Positions 1-11,679 of a DNA stretch of 64,000 bases are shown here, one piece after another. The notes below the pieces were generated by a model. The model made no database searches. It was not told the DNA's origin and was given only the letters and a program-made list of their open reading frames with translations. Position 1 is the first letter of the stretch. The number at the start of each line of letters is the position of its first letter. Position numbers and translations under genes: made by a program. The stretch spans positions 7,416,634-7,480,633 of the forward strand of contig JAPTYO010000010.1 in NCBI GenBank assembly GCA_036873135.1. Direction: 5' to 3'. This DNA is from Clarkia xantiana subsp. parviflora (lineage: Eukaryota > Streptophyta > Magnoliopsida > Myrtales > Onagraceae).

Positions 1-1398
1 TTTACTAATGTAAATTAATCCAACATAAAAAATTACAAAATCATTAAACTACAGTTTTATTTGCCCAAATAAGGGACTTACATGAACAATTATATCCCAC
101 ATAACTTTTTTGGTGTTGTATTGCTTCATCAATACATCAATCCAAAAATAAAAGAAAGACCCATTATATTTACACCGTGAGAACCCTAAATAATCATGCT
201 GCAGATAGTTAAAATATGATTGATATTAAAGAAAACTAAACCAAAAACTGAACTGAACGAAGCCAATGTTAGCAAAATATCAGGGTTAAACTGCAAAACA
301 CAAAAGTTGAGGGATTATTTTGCAATTTCTGAAACTTCAGTGACTAAAACGTAAATAGTCAAATTTCGAGTTCTTACATATAATGATGCCGAATTATCAT
401 GCAAGGTATGAACAACTTCGAAATTACACGTAAAATCGACAACGACGAAAAACGTGATTTTGTAATACTGAGGCCCATGCTAATCACAGTCTCCTTAAGG
501 CAATTTCGCCCCACTCCACCCTCGGGTTATGCAAAGGAGTTTAAATCACGGGGCGATCACCTCCCAGGATTCAACAGTGTCGTCAGTACGTGTTATGCAA
601 CGAACACGTCTGACCGAACCGAACAATACCCGAACACAACGGATTTTATACTATGCCGACGACGACGGCGAATCAGTTTATAAATTCGTAATGAACACAG
701 ATATAAACAGACAAAAGGATAAAAGCAGCAACTACAGCAGTATGAAAAATTCGAACTGGAGCAGTAAAAGAAAATATTACTTCGACAGTAGCTGACCGAA
801 GGTAATCAACAAAAGGAGAGGAACACGACAGGAATATCGCAGTAGGAGGAAGGAGAGGTGGATTGGTGATCAAAATGTGAAGATTATGGCCCTTTATATA
901 GTGCAATATGGCACAGCATAATAAATTCGAATTTAATTCTGTCAATGATTAAATTAAATTCAGAATTTAATTCTATCCATAAATGACACAGTTAAGTGCA
1001 CTTAAAGCATCTGTTACCAAGTTCAAAAAAATAAATTTCGAATTTGAATAGTCACAGAACCGACCGACCGGTTTAGCAAAACCGGACCCGCGCGAGGCTA
1101 GATTTTCGGACCGACATTCGTGTACGCACGTCGCGGGCGCGCACACAAGCTAAGCCAACCGGGGTGTGCTTCGGATCCGAGGATTTGCACCCCCCCCCCT
1201 GCGCGCGTGGAGAGAGCCTTTCATCTAGTAAGTTGTTACATATTAAAGCAACAAACACATAATATATACTAGGATAAAAGTCTCACTTTGGCCGGTGTGG
1301 TACTTTGAGTAACACAAAGGCAATACAATTGCCATTCACTTCCCTTACATGGGCTCAAATACAAAGCCCATAAGGCCAAATGCCTCATATGGCCAACA
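1..1398 (-). repeat. 3' LTR of the copia element (truncated by window)
   Basis: Nearly the same as 6655-8006, with scattered substitutions. It holds 54 bases (about 1042-1095) absent from the other LTR; the missing piece is bounded by CGA on both sides, which suggests a microhomology-mediated deletion in the right LTR. A C-run near 1190 is shorter than its counterpart near 7790. It ends CCAACA at 1398. Confidence 0.93.
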
Positions 1399-1970
1399 AT
1401 CCCCCACATGAATGGAAATTGGAATCCTAACGGTAAGGATAGGTAGGGGTAACCCCTTTGAACCTACCCCTGGTGAGATCATGCCTTCTCTACTGACTGG
1501 TCGGTAGACGCGATGTCCTTGAACCGTCTGCCGTTGGTGTAGATGACGACATAACCCACACAGGTACCTTCCTAGTATAGTTCGGTTCACGCCCTGTGAT
1601 CCCTAGGCCCTGGATCACTAGCCTGGTTCTGCAAGCGTTTCTAAGAGTTGCTCCCTCAACAACTCCTTTCGAAGCGGCCCCCACTTCTCACTCGCATAGG
1701 TGATTCTATGTCTCAAAAGCATCTTCACGACTCTGAGTTCTCCTTACGAATCATTAAAAGCTTTGTGTGAAAATGACCTTGATTAAGTAATTTCCAATTA
1801 CTATATTCGGATTAACCGATGATATAAGATCAACACCAGCAAAAGCTTAACCTCTTCTCCATCACTGTTCGCATCATAGGAATGGGCTCGGGGTTTGACC
1901 CCCACAGTGACAATACTCACCCTTGTGATTAGGTTGTCCCATTGAACCAAGTTTTTGGGATCTCCAGTCA
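1399..1970 (-). other. copia 3' untranslated region and polypurine tract
   Basis: Non-coding stretch between the RNase H stop and the 3' LTR. Positions 1399-1409 give the polypurine tract on the minus strand. The same block appears, decayed, at 52004-52668. Confidence 0.8.
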
Positions 1971-4118
1971 TCATGGTTGGGTTTTCCTTCTCAAGAGCGT
2001 TTCCTCGACGGGCTTTAGCCCCATTCCTTTCGACGCTTGGCCAAATAACTCTCTGTTTAACCCCTTGGTTAGCGGATCCGCAATATTATCAACTGATCTC
2101 GTATAGTTGATCGTGATAATTCCAGTAGAGAGTAATTGTCTAATGGAACTGTGTCTTCGACGGATATGTCTTGACTTTCCATTGTATATAAAATTGTGCG
2201 CTCTGCCGATTGCGGCTTGACAATCGCAATGAATGCAGATTGCGGGCACAGGTTTTGGCCATCTCGGAACATCCTCGAGGAAATGGCGTAGCCATTCTTC
2301 CTCTTCGGCACATTTATCCAGTGCGATAAACTCAGACTCCATCGTGGATCTGGCTATGACTGTTTGCTTTGAGGATTTCCACGAAACTGCTGCACCTCCT
2401 AAGGTGAATACATAACCACTCATACTCAAAGAGTCTGTGTCTCTGGAATCGGACACCCAGTTCGCATCACTATAGCCTTCGACCACGGAAGGATTCCTAG
2501 TATAGTGTAAACCATGACTCCGAGTGTGTCTCAGATACCTAAGTAACCTGATTACCCCATGCCAGTGATCAACACTGGGATTACTCGTATATCGACTCAA
2601 AACACTTACAGCGTGAGCGATATCTGGCCTAGTGCACGACATTAAATACATAACACTTCCAATTATCCGAGCGTACTCAACTTGGGAAACTGAATCTCCC
2701 TTGTTCTTTGAGAAGTACTTACTCGTATCTATTGGGGTACTCACCTCGTTCTTGTCATCTTTGATAAATTTATCTAAAATCTTATCAACGTAATGACTTT
2801 GACTTAAAACGAGACCTTCCGATGTTCTATGAATTTTGATTCCAAGAATCACATCGGCTAAACCCATATCTTTCATGTCGAATCTCGAACTCAACATATG
2901 CTTGGTGGACTGGACCATCTCATCGTTACTTCCAACGATAAGCATGTCATCTACGTAAAGACACAAAATAACATAACCCATATCTGTATCTTTCACGTAA
3001 ATACACTTGTCACACTCATTTATTTTGAAACCTTTCTCCATCATAACGCTGTCAAATTTATGATGCCATTGTTTAGGCGCCTGTTTTAAACCATACAGGG
3101 ATTTGACAAGTTTACAGACTTTCTTTTCCTGCCCTCGCGCAGAGAAACCCTCAGGTTGTTCCATGTAGATTTCTTCCTCTAAATCTCCATTTAAGAAAGC
3201 TGTTTTCACATCCATTTGATGTACTTCTAAATTTCGCAACGCTGCAATAGCAAGTACCATTCTAATGGAAGTGATTCTGGTTACTGGAGAATATGTATCA
3301 AAATAGTCCAGTCCTTCCTTTTGTCTGAATCCTTTGACGACAAGTCGGGCTTTATATTTATCAATCGAACCATCTGCTTTCATTTTACGTTTAAAGATCC
3401 ACTTGTAGCCTAGCGGTTTGCTTCCGGGCGGAAGATCCACTAGCTCCCAAGTATGATTCTGCAAGATCGATTCGATTTCACTATTGATCGCCTCTTTCCA
3501 CAGAGGACCCTCAGAAGAGTTTACGGCTTCTTTGTAAGTCTGAGGTTCGGCTTCAAGCATATATGTCAGAAAATCTGGACCAAAAGATTTTCCAATCCTT
3601 GCCCTTTTACTTCTCCTGGGCTCGACCTCGGTTTCAACCTCGGTCTGGACCTCAACATGCTCCTCATGTTCTCGGTCTTGACTATTTTCCTCTATAGTCT
3701 CATATGCTTGTCTTGAAGAACTAGCTTCTCCTCTAGACTTAGCTGGAAATACGTTTTCAAAGAAATATGCATTTCTTGATTCCATAATCGTATTTTTGTG
3801 TATATCTGACACCTTCGATTCATACACAAGAAACCGATAGGCATTACTGTTCTGAGCATACCCAATGAAAATGCAATCAACAGTTTTTGGACCTATTCGC
3901 ACCTTCTTCGGAGGAGGTATCATTACCTTAGCAAGACATCCCCACATTCGAAGGTGGTTGTAAGAAGGTTTCCTCCCTTTCCATAATTCAAACGGAGTTT
4001 TATCTTCCTTCTTTTGGGGTACCTTATTCAAAAGGTAATTGCTAGTCAAAATAGCTTCCCCCCACATGTTCTGGGGCAACCCCGAACTAATCAACAATGA
4101 ATTCATCATTTCCTTCAA
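1971..4118 (-). pseudogene. copia integrase C-terminus, reverse transcriptase and RNase H
   Basis: 715 codons open to the TGA at 1971. It begins in the integrase C-terminal region ([20 protein letters not shown]), continues through the copia RT ([19 protein letters not shown], then the YVDD box in [13 protein letters not shown]) and ends with RNase H ([20 protein letters not shown]). This part is intact. It is separated from the upstream frame by a stop and a one-base shift between 4130 and 4271, so this copy cannot make a full polyprotein by ordinary translation. Confidence 0.94.
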
Positions 4119-4270
4119 AGTTCGATTTTTCCTTTCCGCAACCCCATTTGACTGGGGTGAGAAGGAGCAGTGACTTGATGAACAATTCCATGTTCAGCAC
4201 AAAAGTCTGCAAATGGAGCTTCATACTCGCCTCCTCTGTCGCTTCGCAACACTTTGATTTTCTTATTAAG

Positions 4271-5890
4271 TTAATTCTCAACTTCTTGTTTGTAAATCAT
4301 GAATTTCTGAATAGCTTCATCTTTTCCTTTCATCAAGTATACATAGCAATACTTCGTACTGTCATCTACGAAAGTAATGAAGTATTTATTTCCACCTCGT
4401 GTTTGGACATATTTCAAGTCACAAACGTCGCTATGTATTAGATCAAGAGGTTCGGAAAATCTTTCAACTGGGTGAAACGAAGTCCGAGTAAGTTTCGCTT
4501 CAACGCAAACTTCACATTTTTGTTCTTGATCTATTTTGAATTTAGGAAGGAGCTCCATGTTAATTAACTTTCGTAAAGAATCAAAATTAACATGTCCTAA
4601 TCTACCGTGCCATAAATTAGGAAACTCAAGCAAGTAAGCAGAAGAGGAAGCATTCTTATTCATGTTATTTTTAGGCACAACGGCCATTACAGACATCTTG
4701 AACATCCCTCCATTCTCGTACCCCTTACCCACGTACATACCATTCTTAGTAAGCACAAATTTGTCAGACTCAAATACAAGGCGGAAACCATGTTTGTTCA
4801 ACAAGGCCCCTGACACTAAATTCTTCCGGATGTCCGGAACATACAGCACTTTGGTCAGGGTGAGTTCCTTGCCAGAGGTCATCTTCAGCACGACCGTTCC
4901 TCTGCCTTTGACCGCTGACGAGGCAGAGTTTCCCATGTACAGGGATTCTCCGGTGTCAACCTCCTCCAGGCTTGAAAACAGTGCCTTGTTTGAGCAGACA
5001 TGCTTGGTGGCGCCAGTGTCAACCCACCAGTCCCTGAGGTTGGAGTCAGCCATGTTGATTTCCGACACCATTGCGATCAAGTTAAGGTCTTCCAAATCCT
5101 CAGTGACCGCTGCCACGTGGGCTTCATTTTTCCTAGGGTGCCTGCATTCAACTGATTTGTGGCCTACCTTGCCACAGTTAAAGCAGCTCCCCTGGAAACG
5201 TTGTGGTGCTTGAGAGTCTTGACCTCCTCGGGGTCCCTTGCCTCCCTTGGAAGATTGTCCGCCTTTGGACTTCTTAGAAATACCGCCTTTCGGACCTAGG
5301 TGGACACCCTTGTCCTGTGGCTTCTTCCCCTTCCCACGAGAGCCCTGCCTACTCGGACCCTGGTTATGCTCCACCACATTCGCCTTGGCCGAGTTGGTCG
5401 TCCTCATAGGACCGGCCGGATTTCCGTGGGCCGGATTCGCCTTCTCCAGATTCTCCTGGGTAGCTATCTTGCTGACCACCTTAGACACCGACATATCCTT
5501 CGTTTTATGCTTCATGTAACCCTTGAAGTCAACCCAGCTCGGGGGAAGTTTCTCCATGATCACCGCCGCCTTGAACGTCTCGGTTAACGCCATTTGCGCA
5601 TCATGGAGCTCCTGGAACAAATTTAGGAGCGCATTCACCTGCGGCACCACAGGCTTGTTATCAGCCATTTTAAAAGAAAATAACCGACTAACCAGGAATT
5701 TCTTTCGTCCGGCATCTTCCGTCTCATATTTTTGGTTGAGAGACGTCCACAACTCCTTTGAAGACATCATCTTGCTGTACACTTGATACAGTTGGTCGGT
5801 CAGACAGCTCATGATGGCGTGCCTGCATATGAAGTCCGAGTGCTTCCAAGCCTCTAAGGCCAAGAGGGATGTGGCATCATCTGGAACAAT
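4271..5890 (-). pseudogene. copia gag-protease-integrase, 5'-truncated and interrupted
   Basis: Open on the minus strand from about 5905 to the stop at 4271-4273. Domains in order: C-terminal part of the copia gag (UBN2/Retrotran_gag type, from DDATSLLALEAWKHSD), basic Gly/Lys-rich linker, CCHC zinc knuckle CFNCGKVGHKSVEC, aspartic protease with WVDTGATKHVC, GAG-pre-integrase (LWHGRLGHVN) and the start of the integrase core (HSDVC, FVDDSTKY). An upstream TAA at 5906-5908 lies where about 60-70 further gag residues are normally present, so there is no proper start codon. The frame stops within integrase; the next piece, with the last catalytic acidic residue, is in another frame. Confidence 0.93.
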
Positions 5891-5951
5891 CGCCGGAGTA
5901 AATGGTTATAAAAATATACTCAAACATTTGGAGTAAATGGATTTTTTAATA

Positions 5952-6433
5952 CTAGAATGCCGACGTGTGCGTTGCACACGTGGGGCGTGACTAATTAATG
6001 CTGATGGTGAGCCGGTGGTTTAAAGCATAGTATATTAAGGCGCTTATAATGTCAATATGATAGTTTATGGGAACACGAAACAGAAAATTAGTGATTTATA
6101 ATTAGTAAAACTATATTATTATATCTAAATGTGTTGGTTTTAAAGTAAAAGAATTTTATAACCTTGTTTATCATGCCTCCCATATCAATATGGTGTTTGG
6201 TGTAGTGTGATTTACTACATCACTCATTAATTAAGATGTTCGGAGAATAAATAAATATTCATATTCAACACTTTAACTTTTACGGGCTGACCCAGTGTGA
6301 ATGATGATTAATTTGGATTTAGATCAAATATGTTACAAGTTCTTTCCGCCTTCCGATATGATCCCCTAGTACCACCCCGCGAAAAAGAATAAAGACAATG
6401 AATCATCAAGTGCCAATAAACTGCTATCGTTGA
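5952..6433 (-). mobile_element. Helitron-like 3' terminus inside the copia leader (far end unresolved)
   Basis: Read on the minus strand: a perfect 8-bp hairpin (ACGTGTGC at 5963-5970, loop GTT, GCACACGT at 5974-5981), then seven bases, then CTAG (5952-5955) followed by T. This is the plant Helitron 3' end at an A/T target. The 5' end (TC) must lie to the right, but several GA|T candidates exist before the LTR at 6434 and none is convincing. The insertion sits where the N-terminal gag codons should be. An 11-base direct repeat GGAGTAAATGG (about 5895 and 5931) lies just downstream. Confidence 0.6.
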
Positions 6434-8006
6434 TGTTGGAGGCATTACCCTTGTAGGTAAGAACCCAGATACCAATATTTGGTAAATATAAATTATAATA
6501 TGAGAATTTTTGCTAAACCAAATATTATATGTCGGTATGTACTAAAAGAACGAAAATTTACATGCTGCAACAAACACTTTGCGACGACGCCTTAACATTT
6601 TCGAGAATCATTGACTACAACATTTTGTTTCATTAGGACCACACCCTCCATTTATTTACTAATGTAAATTAATCCAACATAAAAAATTACAAAATCATTA
6701 AACTACAGTTTTATTTGCCCAAATAAGGGACTTACATGAACAATTATATCCCACATAACTTTTTTGGTGTTGTATTGCTTCATCAATACATCAATCCAAA
6801 AATAAAAGAAAGACCCATTATATTTACACCGTGAGAACCCTAAATAATCATGCTGCAGATAGTTAAAATATGATTGATATTAAAGAAAACTAAACCAAAA
6901 ACTGAACTGAACGAAGCAAATGTTAGCAAAATATCAGGGTCAAACTGCAAAACACAAAAGTTGAGGGATTATTTTGCAATTTCTGAAACTTCAGTGACTA
7001 AAACGTAAATAGTCAAATTTCGAGTTCTTACATATAATGATGCCGAATTATCATGCAAGGTATGAACAACTTCGAAATTACACGTAAAATCGACAACGAC
7101 GAAAAACGTGATTTTGTAATACTGAAGCCCGTGCTAATCACAGTCTCCTTAAGGCAATTTCGCCCCACTCCACCCTCGGGTTATGCAAAGGAGTTTAAAT
7201 CACGGGGCGATCACCTCCCAGGATTCAACAGTGTCGTCAGTACGTGTTATGCAACGAACACGTCTGACCGAACCGAACAATACCCGAACACAACAGATTT
7301 TATACTATGCCGAAGACGACGGCGAATCAGTTTATAAATTCGTAATGAACACAGATATAAACAGACAAAAGGATAAAAGCAGCAACTACAGCAGTATGAA
7401 AAATTCGAACTGGAGCAGTAAAAGAAAATATTACTTCGACAGTAGCTGACCGAAGGTAATCAACAAAAGGAGAGGAACACGACAGGAATATCGCAGTAGG
7501 AGGAAGGAGAGGTGGATTGGTGATCAAAATGTGAAGGATTATGGCCCTTTATATAGTGCAATATGGCACAGCATAATAAATTCGAATTTAATTCTGTCAA
7601 TGATTAAATTAAATTCAGAATTTAATTCTGTCTATAAATGACACAGTTAAGTGCACTTAAAGCATCTGTTACCAAGTTCAAAAAAATAAATTTCGAGGCT
7701 AGATTTTCGGACCGACATTCGTGTACGCACGTCGCGGGCGCGCACACAAGCTAAGCCAACCGGGGTGTGCTTCGGATCCAAGGATTTGCACCCCCCCCCC
7801 CCCCCCTTGCGCGCGTGGAGAGAGCCTTTCATCTAGTAAGTTGTTACATATTAAAGCAACAAACACATAATATATACTAGGATAAAAGTCTCACTTTGGC
7901 CGGTGTGGTACTTTGAGTAACACAAAGGCAATACAATTGCCATTCACTTCCCTTACATGGGCTCAAATACAAAGCCCATAAGGCCAAATGCCTCATATGG
8001 CCAACA
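6434..8006 (-). repeat. 5' LTR of the copia element
   Basis: The repeat with 1-1398 is certain from 6655 to 8006. The inner boundary is inferred: TGTTGG at 6434 pairs with CCAACA at 8001-8006 as the short terminal inverted repeat. An alternative boundary is 6480, next to GATACCA at 6468-6474, which resembles a tRNA-Met primer site (minus strand TGGTATC). No clean primer site lies beside 6434, so the boundary stays uncertain by about 50 bases. Confidence 0.8.
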
Positions 8007-8021
8007 GCAAAAACATCGGTT

Positions 8022-9423
8022 CTAGTGATCGGCGCGTCACGCGCATCGGTCATATATGTATTTTCATACTTAGCTTAAAAAAATTCAATTTGGCAAAAAA
8101 TAAGAAAATATTAAAATGTTATAATGAATGTTAAGTAAAGGTAAATAGAAGTTGGAATACACTCTATTTAGATGAATGAAATGGTACTATAGATGTATGA
8201 AAAGTTTAACATGACAATGTTCTAGCATCTTAACATATACCTAAAAGACTATTCCAAGTTTAAAGGGATTTAGTTTAATTTTCACAAAAAATTAGGAAAA
8301 GATTGCATGAACATAGATGAAAGGTTCACGTACGTACCCTCTGTTTTTCTTTTGTGCTCTTACTAACTGAGGTTGCATGAATCTTCTTATTTTATTCCCT
8401 AAAAGAGACTGAATATCACTTCCCTAACATGATAATTGACAAGTTGTAGAAGTCCTTCACAAATGAATGACTTCTACAACTGTGAGTTATGAGTTTGCTA
8501 CTAAGAACACAATAGGGGTCTGAATGTTTGCCCATGTTGCCAAAAGGGGTCTGAATTGAAAAAACGTATTATTAAGGGCCTGAATTTTGAGTTTTGTGTT
8601 TTTTCAAGTCTCCGTCCAAATTTTCTGTTAAATCTAACAGAACCACGTGAAAAGACAAAAATACCATTTTGTAATTATTATACAATTTATCAATTTAATT
8701 AATAAAATATAAAATGTCTAAAATACCCCTACACACTAATTATGCCCTTAAGGCCACCGCCCGGCGACCACCACCCGGCTCCGGCGACCACCACCGGCCT
8801 CCGATCAGAGCCAAAAAAGCTCCGATTGGAGCTCCGAAGCTCCGATCGGAGCCAAAAAAGCTCCAATTGGAGCCAAAGAAGCTCCGATCGGAGCTTTTCG
8901 GTCGTCGCCGGAGGTCGGTGGTGGTCGCTGGAGGTCGGTGGTGGTCGCCGGAGGCCGGTGGTGGTCGCCGGTGGTGGTCGCCGGAGTCGGGTGGTGGTGG
9001 TCGCCGGAGCTGTGGTGGCTTAAAGGTATTTTCGTCATTTTAGGTCAAATATATGAGAGACACACTTTGGTCAAATGGCATTTTCGGGTTTTCAAATTAT
9101 TTTTGGTCACATGTCAAGCATGTGACCACTTTCCGTCACTTTTAACAGGAAAAAATAGACGGAGACCTCACTTATACACAAAACTCAAAATTCAGGCCCT
9201 AAATAATACGTTTTTTCAATTCAGACCCCTTTTGACAATATGAGCAAACATTCAGGCCCCTATTGTGTTCTTAACCCTTAATTATTACCCTAACCTAAGC
9301 GGTGTTAATTTGTCTACTATTGGCCGAACCGATGCCTACATACGTTTTGGTGAAGGTGGTTATTTGTTTATGTTGCCACCTTTTCGTGGTGAGGCCACAG
9401 CTTACCTTTATAATAGTTATAGA
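8022..9423 (-). mobile_element. Non-autonomous Helitron (about 1.4 kb)
   Basis: Minus strand 5' end at 9423: TCTATAACTATTATAAAGG, close to common plant Helitron starts and preceded by A. The 3' end at 8022-8025 is CTAG, six bases beyond a GC hairpin GCGCGT-C-ACGCGC (8032-8044). The base after CTAG is A rather than the expected T, which lowers confidence. No Rep/helicase coding is seen. An inverted-repeat element (8501-9278) lies inside. The copia LTR ends only 15 bases away. Confidence 0.5.
8501..9278. mobile_element. Long-TIR, MULE-like MITE with GC-rich palindromic core
   Basis: Ends are long inverted repeats of about 150 bp (TAAGAACACAATAGGGG at 8502; its complement at about 9257-9274). 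The core 8750-9030 is very GC-rich: CCGGCGACCACC units on the left, their complement on the right, and self-complementary GCTCCGATCGGAGC motifs between. Open frames across the core are repeat artefacts. Related to 34590-35547 and 43121-43531. No clear target duplication. Confidence 0.7.
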
Positions 9424-9429
9424 TAGATT

Positions 9430-11665
9430 ATAATAGATAGATAGATATTTTATTATATACTTAATAAATATATTTTTCTAAATTAAAAATATCCATATTC
9501 TGATAAAAAAAAACATTTATCTATATTATTAGTTTTAATTTAGTTAAAAATTATGAAAAACTATTTTATTTAATTTAATTATCTCACTCGAGCACGGAAC
9601 ATTTAGTTTAAGGACTTTGTGTGGGATTCAAATCATCTGTCTCACTTTTTTTTTCACTTTTTCTACCCTAAACCCTAATAAAATATTCTATTATCCGATT
9701 TTTTTTTTATTTTTTTTCTGGTCAGAATTATCCAAATTTTATAAAACGTGTTGCACCCATATTTAAGCTAAGTAAAGACGATATATCTTGGGAAAAAAAG
9801 AAAGACGATATACAGACTATAATAAATAGAAAGAAACGAAATGTCTTTCTAAATTTACAAATGGAGATTTGGCTGTAAGGAAAGTCAAGAGTGCAATAAA
9901 GGAGACCACATTAATTAATTTCCTAGAAATGCATGCATTTTTAGGATTAACACAAAACACCCATAAACTTATCTTCCCTGTTAAAAAAAAAAAAAAAACT
10001 ATTTTTGGTCTTATCCTAACTTAAAAGTTAGCGCTAATATATCGTTAGAGCATCCACAATGGTATTACGTAAAGATTACGTAAACGTGGGTCCTACATGT
10101 TTATTTAAATAAAGCAATAAAAACTATCTACATTGGTTTTACATAGCATTCATTAAAGATGTGACTCACACGTAAATTTATATTTTACATAAAGTATTCC
10201 TTAAATTTAAGTAATACACTATGTATTACGTAACCAATTTTTTATTATAAATTAATTCATTTTATAATTAATGCTAATATCTTATTGGTGGTTGTTGGAA
10301 AATTTAATAATAAAATATATTTAAGGAATATGTTTAAGTAATACGATTGCAGAAAAAATATTTTTTACGTGTGTCTTAAATTTACGTATTACTTAAAATG
10401 TACATAAATGTCTACGTGGCAACTTTAAAGAATACAATTTATGTAAAACCATTGTAGATGCTCTTAGAAAATAGGAGCATTAACTTGGCAATAATAATTG
10501 TTGGCCAAATTTTTTTTTTATGTTGACAAAAAAAAAACTTGGCAATAATATATAATCCAATATTTTGGTTTTCATCCAAATTATTACCATACATGAATAT
10601 AAAAAATTAAATAGAACGTTATTACTTATATTATGATTTTTTTAGACGCACTAAAAAATTTCACGTTATTAATTAATATTATTATACGATTTTAATGTCT
10701 ATAAATATTTTTCTTTTACTTTTATCTATGACATATAGTATACATTATATAATTTAAATATCATAATTAAAAAGGTAACTTTTTTAATGTTATACACTTA
10801 TTTTTATATAAATATATATATATATGATTTTTTTTTTAAATATATGATACCACATATTATAAAACATTTATGTTATGTAGTTTATATTATTATGTTTAAT
10901 AATAAATAAGCGCATAAGTAAATTAATAAATATTTGGGTTTGGCTAAAATAAATTCGAGTTTATTTAAATTCGATTTCTCAGCCATTAGATTATATATGT
11001 CTAAGAAACATTTTTTATCTCTCATTAATTATGATTGATTCTCTCTCATGATCTAACGGCTGAGAAATCAAGTTTAAATAAACTCGACTGCATTTTAGCC
11101 ATCCCCTATTTTTTAACATATGTTCTCTTTCTTATTTACGTTAAAATGTATACTGACGAAGCTAGGAATTTACTTTAGGGAGGCAATAAATGAATTTTCC
11201 ATGGGAATGTAAGACTTTGCAAACCTAACTTAGAGAATAATTACACTTATATATATATATAGACAATAGACAAAAGTACAAAAGTTGAGTGACAACACTG
11301 AATCCTTTGTCCAAGTAACATATATATATATAATTAAAAATATATATTACCAAAAAATAAATAGATAGTTATCAAATTGTTAGTTTCTAATTAAGTTTCT
11401 TTTTGGACAAATTATTAACTTAGGTTTCGCTCGTAGATAAATCGTTAATAAAAGAAATTATACAGTTTTACTTTTCGGACAATTTTTCTAGCTCGTGTTT
11501 AACTTATGAACATATTGTTAGTTAGTAAATTATCCACGGACTAAATGAGTTAGAAAATTGTCTAAAACAAAAGTCTAATTAATAATTGTCTGAGCGTCTC
11601 AAACTTGAGCTAACAATTTGTCCAAGTATTCTTAAAAAAATTATCCAGCTAACAATTTGTCCAAG
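9430..11665. repeat. Copy A of a tandem duplication (sucrose transporter upstream region)
   Basis: Blocks match copy B (15030-19960) in the same order: 9460-9650 with 15110-15280; 9690-9980 with 16365-16630; 9995-10045 plus 10467-10600 with 16795-16985; 10650-10760 with 18950-19050; 10900-10960 with 19270-19350; 11200-11330 with 19460-19575; 11360-11660 with 19620-19960. Apart from the MITE at 10048-10463 it holds no gene. AT-rich. Confidence 0.8.
10048..10463. mobile_element. PIF/Harbinger-type (Tourist-like) MITE, copy 1
   Basis: Terminal inverted repeat GAGCATCCACAATGG / CCATTGTAGATGCTC with 3-bp target duplication TTA (10045-10047 and 10464-10466). 416 bp, AT-rich, no coding. About 95% like 49409-49825 and 49829-50245 by eye. 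The matching position in copy B (about 16832) is empty. Confidence 0.9.
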
Positions 11666-11679
11666 TTTTAAAACGTGAG

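Larger units (their letters stand above)
1..8006 (-). mobile_element. Ty1/copia LTR retrotransposon, minus strand, left LTR cut by window edge
   Basis: Direct repeats at 1-1398 and about 6434-8006 (offset 6654 bases) flank gag, protease, integrase, reverse transcriptase and RNase H coding on the minus strand, in copia order (integrase before RT). The element reads right to left, so the 5' LTR is on the right. The purine tract GTGGGGGAT (minus strand, 1399-1409) lies against the LTR end TGTTGGCC at 1398. The 3' LTR extends past the window start, so the left target duplication is not visible; the right flank begins GCAAA at 8007. The copy is dead: gag start lost, one in-frame stop and one frameshift in integrase, and a Helitron-like insertion in the leader. 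Confidence 0.95.

Noticed and set aside
399..795. Open frames repeated in both copia LTRs (399-795, 7053-7449)
   Set aside because: Part of the LTR; no known product, and the sister solo LTR at 57365 does not keep the frame.
6468..6480. GATACCA as proof of the copia primer site and LTR boundary
   Set aside because: Only seven bases match tRNA-Met, and TGTTGG at 6434 pairs better with the LTR end; kept only as an alternative.
8714..9043. Open frames of 77-109 codons on both strands
   Set aside because: They lie in the GC-rich palindromic repeat core; openness on both strands reflects low-complexity CCGGCGACC units, not coding.
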